This document shows, piece after piece, positions 53,529 to 62,600 of a stretch of 64,000 nt of DNA (positions are counted from its first letter, which is position 1; each line of letters starts with the position of its first letter). The stretch spans positions 434,001 to 498,000 of the forward strand of contig AP026074.1 in assembly GCA_024349765.1 (NCBI GenBank). Reading direction: 5' to 3'. Below the pieces are notes generated by a model. That model was not told the DNA's origin. It did not search any database and saw nothing but the letters and a program-made list of their open reading frames with translations. A program made the translations under genes and the position numbers. Source of the stretch: Streptomyces nigrescens. GTDB taxonomy: Bacteria > Actinomycetota > Actinomycetes > Streptomycetales > Streptomycetaceae.

Positions 53529-53567
53529 TGTGTGCACACATAATGGTTATGGTGTGTGTACACGCAC
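53529..53567. promoter_or_regulatory. Two MarR operators between MarR and SDR
   Basis: TGTGTGCACACA (53529-53540, perfect) and GTGTGTGTACACGCAC (53552-53567, one mismatch), with centres 25 bases apart. The site sits between both start codons, so binding would repress both genes. Confidence 0.7.
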
Positions 53568-53604
53568 GTAAATTGCTCCGGCCTCCGGAGCCGAAAGGTT
53601 TGCC

Positions 53605-54477
53605 ATGTCTTCCCGAATTGCTGCCCAGGCTTCCCCGACCCCCAAGGTCGTCCTGATCACCGGTACCTCCTCCGGCATCGGCCTCGCGGCCGCCGTCGCC
53701 GCCGGCCGGGCCGGATGGCGCGTCGTGGCGACGCTGCGTGACCCGGCCCGTGCCGGCGCACTGCGCGCGGCCGCCGCGGAGGCCGGGGTGGAGCTCGACG
53801 TCCGGCGGCTCGACGTCGTCGACGAGGCCTCCGTCGCCGCGGCGATCGACGGCGTGATCGCCGACTACGGCAGGCTCGACGCCGTGATCAACAATGCCGG
53901 CGCCGGCCACCTCGGCACCCTGGAGAACGAGAGCGTCGCCGACGTGCGCAAGGTGATGGAGGTCAACTTCTTCGGCGTGCTCCACGTCTCCAAGGCGGCC
54001 CTGCCCCACCTGCGTGCCGCCGGGGGCCGCCTGATCACCGTCACCAGCGTCGGGGGAGTGGCCGGTCAGCCCTTCAACGAGGCCTACTGTGCGGCCAAGT
54101 TCGCGGTGGAGGGCTTCATGGAGAGCCTGGCGCCCGTGGCGGCCCGGCTCGGAGTGCAGGTGTCCGTCGTCGAGCCCGGCGCCGTGGCGACCGAGTTCGT
54201 GAACAACCTCGGGGTCGACCTGGAGGCCGAGGTGGCCGCCGCCGGTCCCTACGCGGACACCCTGCAGGCCTACCTGGACCGCACCGTCGCCCAGTTCCTC
54301 AGCGGCAACGCGCAGACCCCGGCCGAGGCCGCCGAGGCCGTGATGGAAGCCCTGGAGGCCGACCGGCCCGCGTTCCGCATCCAGACATCCGACTGGGCGC
54401 GCGGTTTCACCGGCACCAAGCTCGCCGACCTCGACGGTTCCGCGGTCCTCGGCCTCACCGGTGCATGGGTGGGCTGA
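53605..54477 (+). CDS. Short-chain dehydrogenase/reductase under MarR control
   Basis: A 290-residue classical SDR. Cofactor motif LITGTSSGIGLAAAVAAGRA at residues 17-36, INNAGAGHLGTLENES, catalytic serine in ITVTSVGG and YCAAK (Y-x-x-x-K). The arginine after the second strand (ATLRDPARA) favours NADP. The closing VEPGAVATEFVNNLGV and the long C-terminus resemble oxidoreductases acting on ketone or hydroxysteroid-like substrates. ATG at 53605 is preceded by GAAAGG. A shared hairpin follows at 54551. Confidence 0.9.
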   Translation: MSSRIAAQASPTPKVVLITGTSSGIGLAAAVAAGRAGWRVVATLRDPARAGALRAAAAEAGVELDVRRLDVVDEASVAAAIDGVIADYGRLDAVINNAGAGHLGTLENESVADVRKVMEVNFFGVLHVSKAALPHLRAAGGRLITVTSVGGVAGQPFNEAYCAAKFAVEGFMESLAPVAARLGVQVSVVEPGAVATEFVNNLGVDLEAEVAAAGPYADTLQAYLDRTVAQFLSGNAQTPAEAAEAVMEALEADRPAFRIQTSDWARGFTGTKLADLDGSAVLGLTGAWVG

Positions 54478-54550
54478 GGCACGGAGGTATGCGGCTGCCA
54501 TGCGCGCGGATCGCTTCACCGGCGCCGAAAACCGGCTCTGCGGGAGGAGG

Positions 54551-54575
54551 GGTGGGCGGCGGGCAGCCGCCCACC
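54551..54575. terminator. Bidirectional terminator hairpin
   Basis: GGTGGGCGGC, loop GGGCA, GCCGCCCACC: a perfect 10-bp stem between the converging SDR and glycosidase-like genes, useful in both directions. Confidence 0.7.
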
Positions 54576-54591
54576 GGGCCGTAGTTCCTTC

Positions 54592-55581
54592 TCAGGCGCT
54601 GAACTGCTCGATGAGCGTTCTCATCGTCTCGAACGCGGGCTTGGGGGTGTAGTCGTCGGTGGTCAGTCCGAACTGGTGGAACAGGCCGGGATGCGCGCTG
54701 TCGGCGTCACGCAGCGAGAAGTGCGTGTAGCCGCTCAGGTTCAGTCGCTTCGCCTGCGCGGCGATGATGCGGACGACGGTCTCCACGACGTCGGCCTGAC
54801 GGTGCGCAGGCCGGTCCGGGCCGGTGGGCCATCCGTGCTCGGTGATGTGCAGCGGAAGATGTCCCAGGCCGGCGGGTGTCAGGACGGAGTCACGGTGATG
54901 GCGTAGCAGGCCCTCGACGGCAGGCGGGAGGTCGGAGGGGGCAACGGGCTGGAAGACGTCGGGGAAGAAGTCCAGGCCCACGTAGTCCAGGTCGGCGATG
55001 AAGCGTTCCCCGCCGCGGCCGGTCAGGTCGGCGATGAAAGAGGCTGCCGGCCCGAACAGCGGGGTGGTGTTGAACCCGATCCGCAGATGCGTATGGCCCA
55101 GTTCGCGGGCCCGTGCCTTGGCGGCGGACACCCCGCGGATGATCGCCTCGTGGACCGCCGGGTAATACCCGTCGAGGACGGGGTTCGTTGTGACGTTGGG
55201 TTCTTCCGTCACCTGCAGCGTGCTCGTGACCGCGCCGTACTGCTCGACCAACTCGGCCAGGAAATCGCAGTAGCCGTCGACGTCTGCGGCGGCGGACTGA
55301 TACTGCGCCACCAGGTCCAGGAGGCGCCCTCGAACGGCGTACCGGGCTGCGGCAGTTGGTGTCGCGGTCGCGTGCGCCGTGCCGAGTCGGGTGGCGTCGT
55401 TGAAGCCCACGTAGGCGCGCACGAGGAACGGGCGGTCCGGGGGACCCTGGAGGCGGTCGAGTGCGCTCGTCACACGGGCCGGATCATCGGGCGGTCCGCT
55501 GGCCAGGCCCCCGGCGTCATCGCCGGAGATTCCGCCCGGGTAGATCCCGAAGAGTATGCCGTCAGGCGTTCTCTGGGTCAC
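54592..55581 (-). CDS. TIM-barrel glycoside-hydrolase-like protein
   Basis: A 329-residue cytoplasmic protein (no signal peptide). FLVRAYVGFNDATRL, STLQVTEEPNVTTNP, HTHLRIGFNTTPLFGPAASF, YVGLDFFPDVFQ, LPLHITEHGWPTGPDRPAHR and LSGYTHFSLRDADS follow the strand order of a clan GH-A barrel: the glutamate in TEEPN would be the acid/base and that in ITEHG the nucleophile. I cannot name the GH family. The GTG start overlaps the PadR stop codon (GTGA), so both are translated from one message: a hydrolase coupled to its own regulator is unusual. Confidence 0.65.
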   Translation of the reverse strand: MTQRTPDGILFGIYPGGISGDDAGGLASGPPDDPARVTSALDRLQGPPDRPFLVRAYVGFNDATRLGTAHATATPTAAARYAVRGRLLDLVAQYQSAAADVDGYCDFLAELVEQYGAVTSTLQVTEEPNVTTNPVLDGYYPAVHEAIIRGVSAAKARARELGHTHLRIGFNTTPLFGPAASFIADLTGRGGERFIADLDYVGLDFFPDVFQPVAPSDLPPAVEGLLRHHRDSVLTPAGLGHLPLHITEHGWPTGPDRPAHRQADVVETVVRIIAAQAKRLNLSGYTHFSLRDADSAHPGLFHQFGLTTDDYTPKPAFETMRTLIEQFSA

Positions 55582-56204
55582 GCGTGGGGTTCCTTTCGGT
55601 CCGTGGGGTCAGAGGGTGGGGGAGGGGTCGCTGCCGCGGCCGGCCACGTCAGGCAGCCGGTGCGGATGTCGTCGATGACGGAGTCGATCCAGGCCATCTC
55701 CGCGCGAGCGAGTCGCAGCGCGTATTCCGCCTCGATGACGTACAGGCGGGGTACGTCGGCCGCCAGGGCGTCTGCCAGGCGCCTTTCGTCGTCGGCGGTG
55801 CGCTCTTGCAGGCGCCGGTTCCGTTCTACGAGAGCCTCTTCCGCACCGGCGGGCCCGAGAGCGCCGAGATAGGCGACAGCGCCCAGGAACTGCGAGAACT
55901 CCCGCTGGGGATTGCGGATGTGTGAGTCCAGTCGGCGTACCAGTTCGTCGCGCCCTGCCTGTGTGAGGGCGTACACGGTCCGCTCGGGACGGTTTCCCGA
56001 GCGTTGCTGGCCTTGCGAGGTGATCCATCCCGCTTCGGCCAGGGCGGCAACGATGTTGTAGAGCGTGCCGCGTGTGATCACGGCGGCGTGGTTGTCACTG
56101 CGTTTCCGCAGCTCGGACAGCATCTGGTGCGGGTGCGAGCTCTGTTCCAGCAGAAGTCCCAGCACTGCGAGCACGGTGGGGTTGTCAAGAGCACGGCGTG
56201 GCAT
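55578..56204 (-). CDS. PadR-family transcriptional regulator
   Basis: A 208-residue PadR regulator. N-terminal winged helix: TVLAVLGLLLEQSSHPHQML, SELRKRSDNHAAVITRGTLY, NIVAALAEAGWITSQGQQRS, with the wing RPERTVYALTQAG. The long C-terminal coiled coil (LVERNRRLQERTADDERRLA) is for dimerisation, and the tail is proline-rich. ATG at 56204. An exact TAGTCT-type palindrome lies just upstream. It overlaps the glycosidase-like gene by 4 bases, so PadR probably represses this two-gene operon. Confidence 0.9.
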   Translation of the reverse strand: MPRRALDNPTVLAVLGLLLEQSSHPHQMLSELRKRSDNHAAVITRGTLYNIVAALAEAGWITSQGQQRSGNRPERTVYALTQAGRDELVRRLDSHIRNPQREFSQFLGAVAYLGALGPAGAEEALVERNRRLQERTADDERRLADALAADVPRLYVIEAEYALRLARAEMAWIDSVIDDIRTGCLTWPAAAATPPPPSDPTDRKEPHA

Positions 56205-56218
56205 AGTCGAACTGTACC

Positions 56219-56232
56219 AGTCTAAATAGACT
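56219..56232. promoter_or_regulatory. PadR operator
   Basis: AGTCTA, AA, TAGACT: a perfect 14-bp palindrome 15 bases upstream of the PadR start, overlapping its promoter region. Confidence 0.65.
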
Positions 56233-56375
56233 AATAGCGTCGTTCGCTCTCGTCGTGCGCCGACGGCCTTGGCTTCGGTTACGCGGTCTCAACTACGTGT
56301 CCCCGCAAGGGCGTTACGGGGCCGCCTCGACGTCGGGGAAGCGCGCCGTCCACAGCACCAGAGCTGAGCGCGCCA

Positions 56376-56912
56376 GTGGGGTACACCGCCGTGCTCGGTA
56401 TCCCGTACGCGGCCGCGCCTTTCGGCGACCGGCGGTTCCGGGAGCCGCAACCGGCTGAGGCCTGGAGTGGGGTCCGGCACTGCGCGGCCTTCGGTCCCAT
56501 CGCCCCGCAGTCGGCGGAGTTGCCCGGAGCGCCGGTGTGGCGCCCTGGGGACGAAGACATCCTCACCGTCAATGTGTGGGTGCCGGAGCGGGCGGAGGGC
56601 GGCGTGTTGCCGGTGCTGTTCTGGATACACGGCGGTGCCTACACCTTCGGCTCCTCCGCCCAGCCCGACTTCGACGGGACAGCACTGGCCCGCGCCGGGT
56701 TGGTCGTGGTCAGCTGCAACTTCCGGGCGGGCTTCGAGGGCTTCGGGCACTATCGGGGAATCGGCTCGCAGGACGTCCTGATCGCCGCGGCCCGGCCGTA
56801 CTACCTCCTGTCCAGGTACAACCCGGACCTCATGGACCTGCGGATCACCCACGCGAACGCGAGCCCGCGGACACCTGCGGAGCCACAGGTGTCCGCACCC
56901 CACATCACGTAA
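56376..56912 (+). pseudogene. Type-B carboxylesterase, truncated at both ends
   Basis: The frame starts with AVLGIPYAAAPFGDRRFREP then WSGVRHCAAFGPIAPQS and VLFWIHGGAYTFGSSAQPDF, the typical first part of a type-B carboxylesterase including the oxyanion HGG. After FRAGFEGFGH the similarity stops, and the remaining about 45 residues do not contain the G-x-S-x-G nucleophile or the later catalytic residues of a protein normally about 500 residues. The first about 20 residues are also missing. Inactive fragment. Confidence 0.8.
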
Positions 56913-57114
56913 CACCTGTCACAGCAGGAACCGACCTCCCCCTCGCTGCGTCTCTGGGGGCGGGGATCGCCACGTCCTCCGCCGTGCGGGCGACGGTGAG
57001 CCCTCGGGTGAGCTCTCGGTGGTGAGTGGTGGCAGATCCGCCCACCTGGGTGTCGAACCGGACAGCTGGGGTGACGCGGCGAATGGAACGGGCCGAAGCT
57101 GGCGGAGGCAGGCT

Positions 57115-58644
57115 GTGACGGACGAGAGCCGGCTCGTTGCTGGGCGCTACCGGCTCACCGAGGAAATCGGCCGCGGCGGCATGGGGACGGTATGGCGCGT
57201 ACAGGACGAGGTCCTGGGCCGTCAGGTCGCGCTCAAGCGGTTGCACGAGCGGCCGCGGCTGTCCGACGGGGAACTCGCCACGCTCTATGAGCGCATGCGT
57301 CGTGAGGCGCGCAGCGCCGCCCGCATCGTGCATCCCAATGTGGTCGTGATCCACGATGTGGTGGATGACGGCGGTCAGCCCTGCATCGTCATGGAGTACG
57401 TTCCGGCGGTCACGCTCGGTGATCTCCTGAAGAAGGGTCCTGCCGTCCCGCCGCAGGAGGCGGCCCGTATCGGTCTGGGCATGGTCGCCGCGCTGCGGGC
57501 CGCGCACGCCGCCGGGGTGCTGCACCGCGACGTCAAACCAGGCAACGTCATGCTCGGCGCCGATGGGCGGGTGGTGCTCACCGACTTCGGCATCGCGATG
57601 ACTGCCGACGCCTCGCCCCTGACCAAGACCGGTGAGTTGGTCGGCTCCATCCACTACATGGCACCGGAGCGCATCCGCGGCCGGAAGCCCGGCCCCGCGT
57701 CGGACCTGTGGGCGCTGGGCGCGACGCTGTACCAGGCGCTGGAGGGCCGGCCGCCCTTTGACCGGCCCACCGCCATGGAGGTCGCGTACGCCATCGCCGT
57801 CGATCCGCTGGAGCCCATGCAACGGGCCGGGGCCCTGCAACCGCTCATCGAAGCACTCCTGGCCAAGGATCCGGACGAGCGTCCCTCGGCGGAGGAGACC
57901 GAACGGCTACTCAGGACTGCTCGGACCGGGGGTTCGACCGGGGCGACCGGGGTGACCGGGGCGACCGGGGCGACCGGGGCGACGGTACCGGCCGCGTCCC
58001 CCACCATGGGCAACGGAACGCGGCAACGCCGCCGCCAGGGCCGCAAGCGCCGGGTTCTCCTCTCCACCACCGTTGCCGCAGCGGCAGCCGCCACGACTGC
58101 CTTGGGCGTGGTGTACGTGATGTCGGACCGCGGCACCGGGACACCCGACCCCGACGCTCACCAGAAGCCCAGTGCCCCTGGACAGCCGTATACGCCACCG
58201 CCCTTGCCCGCGGGTTTCCATCGGGTCAATGAGTTGGGCGCTTCCTTCCCCGTGCCGGACGGCTGGAAGGCCGTCAACCGGTCAGGCGAGCTGGTCACGT
58301 ACGGCGACGCGTCCGGCCGGGTCGGCATCACGGTCAAGATGTTCGAACCCGCGGGCGCGAACCCCATGGAGCACTTCACGAGCATGGAGGCGAGAACGAA
58401 GTCCAACTACGCCGTCTACTGGAGGGTGCGCATGGACCAGACCGCCTTCCGCAAGCAGCCGGCCGTGGTGTGGGAGTACACCTTCAAGGGGCGCAAACGC
58501 GGGTACCGCGCCATCGAGGAGGGCTTCGGCCGCGAGGGCGGCAGGGAGTACGACATCAGCCTCTCGGCGCCGGAAGCGCAGTGGGACACCTATCGCCACC
58601 TGTTCGACGCGTGCCGGGACGGGCTCACGACGACCGGGCAGTGA
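57115..58644 (+). CDS. Membrane Ser/Thr protein kinase (PknB-like) with collagen-like linker
   Basis: A 509-residue Hanks-type kinase. Catalytic domain residues 10-270: glycine loop EEIGRGGMGTVWRVQDEVLG, lysine in VALKRLHE, HRD loop GVLHRDVKPGNVMLGADGRV, DFGIAMTAD (D-F-G), GSIHYMAPERIRG. Then a short linker with G-A-T-G-x-T repeats, a basic stretch, one membrane helix (LLSTTVAAAAAATTALGVVY) and an extracellular domain of about 130 residues (FPVPDGWKAVNRSGELVTYG, YDISLSAPEAQWDTYRHLFD). GTG at 57115 has GGAGG 7 bases upstream. It probably senses an extracellular signal and phosphorylates cell-wall or regulatory proteins. Confidence 0.9.
   Translation: MTDESRLVAGRYRLTEEIGRGGMGTVWRVQDEVLGRQVALKRLHERPRLSDGELATLYERMRREARSAARIVHPNVVVIHDVVDDGGQPCIVMEYVPAVTLGDLLKKGPAVPPQEAARIGLGMVAALRAAHAAGVLHRDVKPGNVMLGADGRVVLTDFGIAMTADASPLTKTGELVGSIHYMAPERIRGRKPGPASDLWALGATLYQALEGRPPFDRPTAMEVAYAIAVDPLEPMQRAGALQPLIEALLAKDPDERPSAEETERLLRTARTGGSTGATGVTGATGATGATVPAASPTMGNGTRQRRRQGRKRRVLLSTTVAAAAAATTALGVVYVMSDRGTGTPDPDAHQKPSAPGQPYTPPPLPAGFHRVNELGASFPVPDGWKAVNRSGELVTYGDASGRVGITVKMFEPAGANPMEHFTSMEARTKSNYAVYWRVRMDQTAFRKQPAVVWEYTFKGRKRGYRAIEEGFGREGGREYDISLSAPEAQWDTYRHLFDACRDGLTTTGQ
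57936..57980 (+). repeat. Five tandem 9-bp repeats in the kinase gene
   Basis: GACCGGGGC occurs five times in a row (one copy ends GGGGT), encoding the collagen-like G-A-T-G-V-T-G-A-T-G linker between the kinase domain and the membrane helix. Confidence 0.85.
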
Positions 58645-58999
58645 CGGCACGGACATCGGCACGGCCATCGAGGCGGACATCCAGGCCGAGTTGTCCGTGC
58701 TGACGGGCGGTGGCCCCCCTTCCGGCAGTCTCCAGTTGGCCCGGGAGCCGCGTTCGGGCGGCAAACCCGGGCAACGGCCGCGCCTGGACTGTGCGGACGA
58801 GGGAGCGTGAACTCAACAACTCCTTCGGCCAGTTCGGCGCAAACCTTTCGGTGAGCGCCGTCATGTGTGCCGATGGGCAAGGGCTTTAGCGTCTACTCGC
58901 GGTCGGACGCCGCGCCCAGTGGTGGAGCGTGGGAACCGTCATATGCCCGTCCAATGGCGCGCGTACGGCCCGTAGTAGACCAAGGCGCCATCAGGAGAA
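58645..58999. other. Intergenic region before the type VII secretion genes
   Basis: 355 bases. A TAGCGT element near 58888 may be a -10 box. No gene or strong palindrome recognised; likely the promoter region of the luxR-eccC operon. Confidence 0.35.
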
Positions 59000-59635
59000 G
59001 TGTTGGAGAGCGTTTCTTTGACCATCCTGGCTGCCGACCCCATCAGCGGCGCCGGGGCCGCGGCCCTCTTGCGTCCGTACCCCACCGTCAGCCTGCTTGC
59101 CGCGGAGCGCAGTGCCGAGGCCGACGTCCTGCTGGTGCTCGCCGGTGAGATCACCGCGGAGACCCTGGACTCCATCGAGCAGGCAGTCCGGGACGCGGCC
59201 AACCCGCGGATGCGCGTGGTGCTGGTCGGGGACGTGGTGCGCAAGCAGCATCTCCTACGCGCCGTCAACTGCGGTCTGATCAGCCTGATCCCGCGCCGCG
59301 AGGCCAGCACCGAGCGGCTGCTGCGAGCCGTCATCGGGGCCAGGGACGGGCGCGCCGAACTGCCCACACACGGGGCGGCCTGGCTGCTCGACTGGGCCAG
59401 GACGGTCCAGTCGGACGTGCTGACGCCGATCGGGCTGACGACCACCGGCCTGGTGACCCGGGAGGTGGAGGTCATCAAGCTGCTTGCCGACGGCCTGGAG
59501 ACCGCCGCCATCGCGCAGCGGCTGAACTACTCGGAGCGGACCATCAAGAACATCATCCACGGGGCCATGAGCAGGTTGCAGCTGCGCAACCGGGCCCACG
59601 CCGTCGCGTACGCCTTCCGAACGGGCGTGATGTGA
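59000..59635 (+). CDS. LuxR-type regulator with degenerate receiver, coupled to eccC
   Basis: A 211-residue protein. The N-terminal half is receiver-like (LTILAADPISGAGAAALLRP, MRVVLVGDVVRKQHLLRAVN, GLISLIPRREASTERLLRAV) but the phosphorylated aspartate is absent: the position reads ADVLLVLAGEI. The C-terminal LuxR helix-turn-helix is TREVEVIKLLADGLETAAIA then QRLNYSERTIKNIIHGAMSR. GTG at 59000 has AGGAGA very close; TTG at 59018 with GGAGAG six bases upstream is an alternative start. Its stop codon overlaps the GTG at 59632, so it is translated with eccC and probably controls the secretion cluster without phosphorylation. Confidence 0.82.
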   Translation: MLESVSLTILAADPISGAGAAALLRPYPTVSLLAAERSAEADVLLVLAGEITAETLDSIEQAVRDAANPRMRVVLVGDVVRKQHLLRAVNCGLISLIPRREASTERLLRAVIGARDGRAELPTHGAAWLLDWARTVQSDVLTPIGLTTTGLVTREVEVIKLLADGLETAAIAQRLNYSERTIKNIIHGAMSRLQLRNRAHAVAYAFRTGVM

Positions 59636-59637
59636 GC

Positions 59638-62600
59638 ATGAGTACCGTGATCGTCAAGCGCTCGCCGCGCGCCGACGGCCCCCCGATGCCCTCCGGGCGG
59701 GTGGAGCTGGCCGAACCGCCGGTGCTCGGCGAGCCCGCAACCGCCGACCTCGGCTCGGTGCTGCTGTACCTGCCGATGGGCCTGGGGACCACGGCGATGG
59801 TGCTGATGTTCTCCACGGGCGGCAGTTCCCCCACGAGCTTTTTGATGTCGGGGGTGATGGGCATCGCCATGGTCAGCATGACCTTCAGTCAGCTCGGCAG
59901 GGCAGGCGGGGAGCGCAAGCGTCGGATCCGGGCCGAGCGGCGGGACTACCTGCGGTACCTCGGACAGCTGCGGGCGCAGGCCAGAGCGGCGGCCGAGGAG
60001 CAGCGGGCGGCGGTGTGCTGGGACAACCCGCGACCGCAGCAGCTCGCCGCGCTCGCCGCCGGGCCCCGACTGTGGGAACGGCGGCCGGGCCACGAGGACT
60101 TCGCCCACGTCCGGACCGGAGTGGGTATGCGGCGGGCCGCGCTGGAGTTCGCCCCGCCGCACACCAGGCCGGTGGAGGATCTGGAGCCGCTCTCGGCCGT
60201 GTCGCTGCGGCGGTTCGCCCGCGCCAGCCGGGCCGTACCCGGTGTCCCGGTGACGGTGGCGCTGCGCCGGTTCACCAGCGTGGAGCTGGTGGGGGACCGG
60301 GCGGGCGTCCTCGGCCTGGCGCGGGCGGTCGTCGGGCAGCTCGCCACCTTCCACTCGCCCGACGAGCTGCGGATCGCGCTGCTCACCGACGACGCCGGGC
60401 GGGCGGAGTGGGACTGGGTGAAGTGGTTGCCCCACAACGCCCACCCGGAGCGGGAGGACGCCACGGGCCCGCTGCGGCTGACGGCCGGGGACCACGACGC
60501 GCTGACGGAACTGCTGGGCGCCGAGTTCGCCGACCGGCCCGAGCACGACCAGTCGGCCGTTCCCGGGACGACGGAACCGTTCGTGGTGATCGTCGCCGAT
60601 GGAGTGGACGACCTTCCTGAACGATGCCGGCTGTTCGACGGCGGGGTGCGCTGTGCGGTGGTGCTCGACGTCACCGGTTCCCTGCGCGGCGGCCCCAAGG
60701 TGCTGCGGCTCACCGTGGAGAACGGCAAGGTCACCTTCCCCACCGGCGAGACCACCGCCGACGCGGAGGCGGACCTGCTCACCGGGGCGGCAGCGGAGCG
60801 CCTGGCCCGGACACTCGCCCCGCGCCGCACCGGCGGCACCGTTGATCTGCTCGACAAGCCGCTGGAGACCGACTTCGACCTCACCACCCTGCTCGGTATC
60901 CGTGACGCGCGCGGCTTTGACGTCGCCTCCCTGTGGCGACCGCGCACCGAGCAGCAGGCCCGTCTCGTCGTTCCCATCGGGGTCACCGAGGACGGCGAGG
61001 TCGTCGAGGTGGACCTCAAGGAGTCGGCACAGGGCGGGATGGGCCCGCACGGGCTGCTGATCGGGGCCACCGGGTCGGGCAAGAGCGAGTTGCTGCGGAC
61101 CTTGGTCGTCGGCCTGGCCGCCACGCACTCCTCCGAGGTGCTCAACCTGGTGCTGGTCGACTTCAAGGGCGGAGCGACCTTCCTGAACATGGACCGGCTG
61201 CCGCACACCTCGGCGGTGATCACCAACCTGTCCGACGAACTGCCTCTGGTGGACCGGATGCAGGACTCGCTGACCGGCGAGGTGATCCGGCGTCAGGAAC
61301 TGTTGCGGGAGAGCGGCTACTCCTCACTGTTCGACTACGAGAAGGCACGCCTCGCCGGTGCCCGGCTCGCGCCGCTTCCGTCGCTGGTGATCGTGGTCGA
61401 CGAGTTCTCCGAACTGCTCGCGTCCAAGCCGGACTTCGCCGAGCTGTTCGTGATGATCGGGCGAGTGGGCCGCAGCCTCGGCATCCACCTGCTGCTCGCC
61501 TCCCAGCGACTGGACGAGGGCCGGATCAACCGGGTGGAAGGACATCTGTCGTACCGGATCGCGCTGCGCACCTTCTCCTCGATGGAGTCCCGGAGCGTGA
61601 TCGGGTCGTCCAGCGCCTACGAACTGCCCTCGGAGCCCGGACACGGCTATCTGAAGATCGACACCACCAATCTGGTCCGGTTCAAGGCCGCCTATGTCTC
61701 CGGGCCGTGCCCGGAGCCGCCGGTGGCATCGACACCGAGCGCGCGGGCGGCCAGGGTCGCCGGCGAGGTCGTGCCGTTCCGGCTGGAGCCGGCGCCCGCC
61801 GCCGCTCCGGAACCCGAACCGACGCACCACGCCCCGTCGTTGCCCACGACGCCCGGAGCCGACGCGGAGCAGGAGAGCGGGCCCACCGGGCGCGGCGAGG
61901 ACGGCGAGAGCCTGCTGGAAGTGATGGTCGACCGGCTCGTCGACGCCGGCCCGCCGGCCCGGCAGGTCTGGCTGCCCCCGCTCGACGATTCGCCGAGCCT
62001 GGACCACCTGCTGCCCGGGATCGTGCCCGAGCCGGCCCGTGGCATGGCCGCGGGGGAGTCCGCGCGGCATGGCGCCCTTCGTGTTCCCCTCGGCGTGGTG
62101 GACCGGCCGTACGAGCAGTTGCGTGAGCTGCTGGAGGCCGACCTGTCCGGGGCCGACGGTCACGTGGCCGTGGCGGGGGCTCCGCAGATGGGGAAGTCCA
62201 CGCTGCTGCGCTCACTCATGCTCTCTCTCGCGCTCACGCACACACCCGCCGAGGTGCAGTTCTACTGTCTCGACTTCGGCGGCGGGCTGGCGTCCGTCAG
62301 CGGTCTGCCGCACGTCGGTTCGGTCGCCGGCCGGCTGGACCGCGACCGGGTGCTGCGCACCGTGGAGGAGATCTCCCAGTTGCTGGAGGTACGCGAGCGG
62401 CAGTTCGCCGACCTCAGTCTGGAGAACATGGCCGGCTACCGGGGGGCGCGCGCCCGGGGAGAGATCGACTCCCCGTACGGCGACGTCTTCCTCGTCGTCG
62501 ACGGCTGGGCCACGCTACGGCAGGACTTCGAGGACCTGGAGGCGAGGATCGCCGAACTCGCCGCCCGCGGCCTGGCCTTCGGCGTGCACGTGGTGATCTC

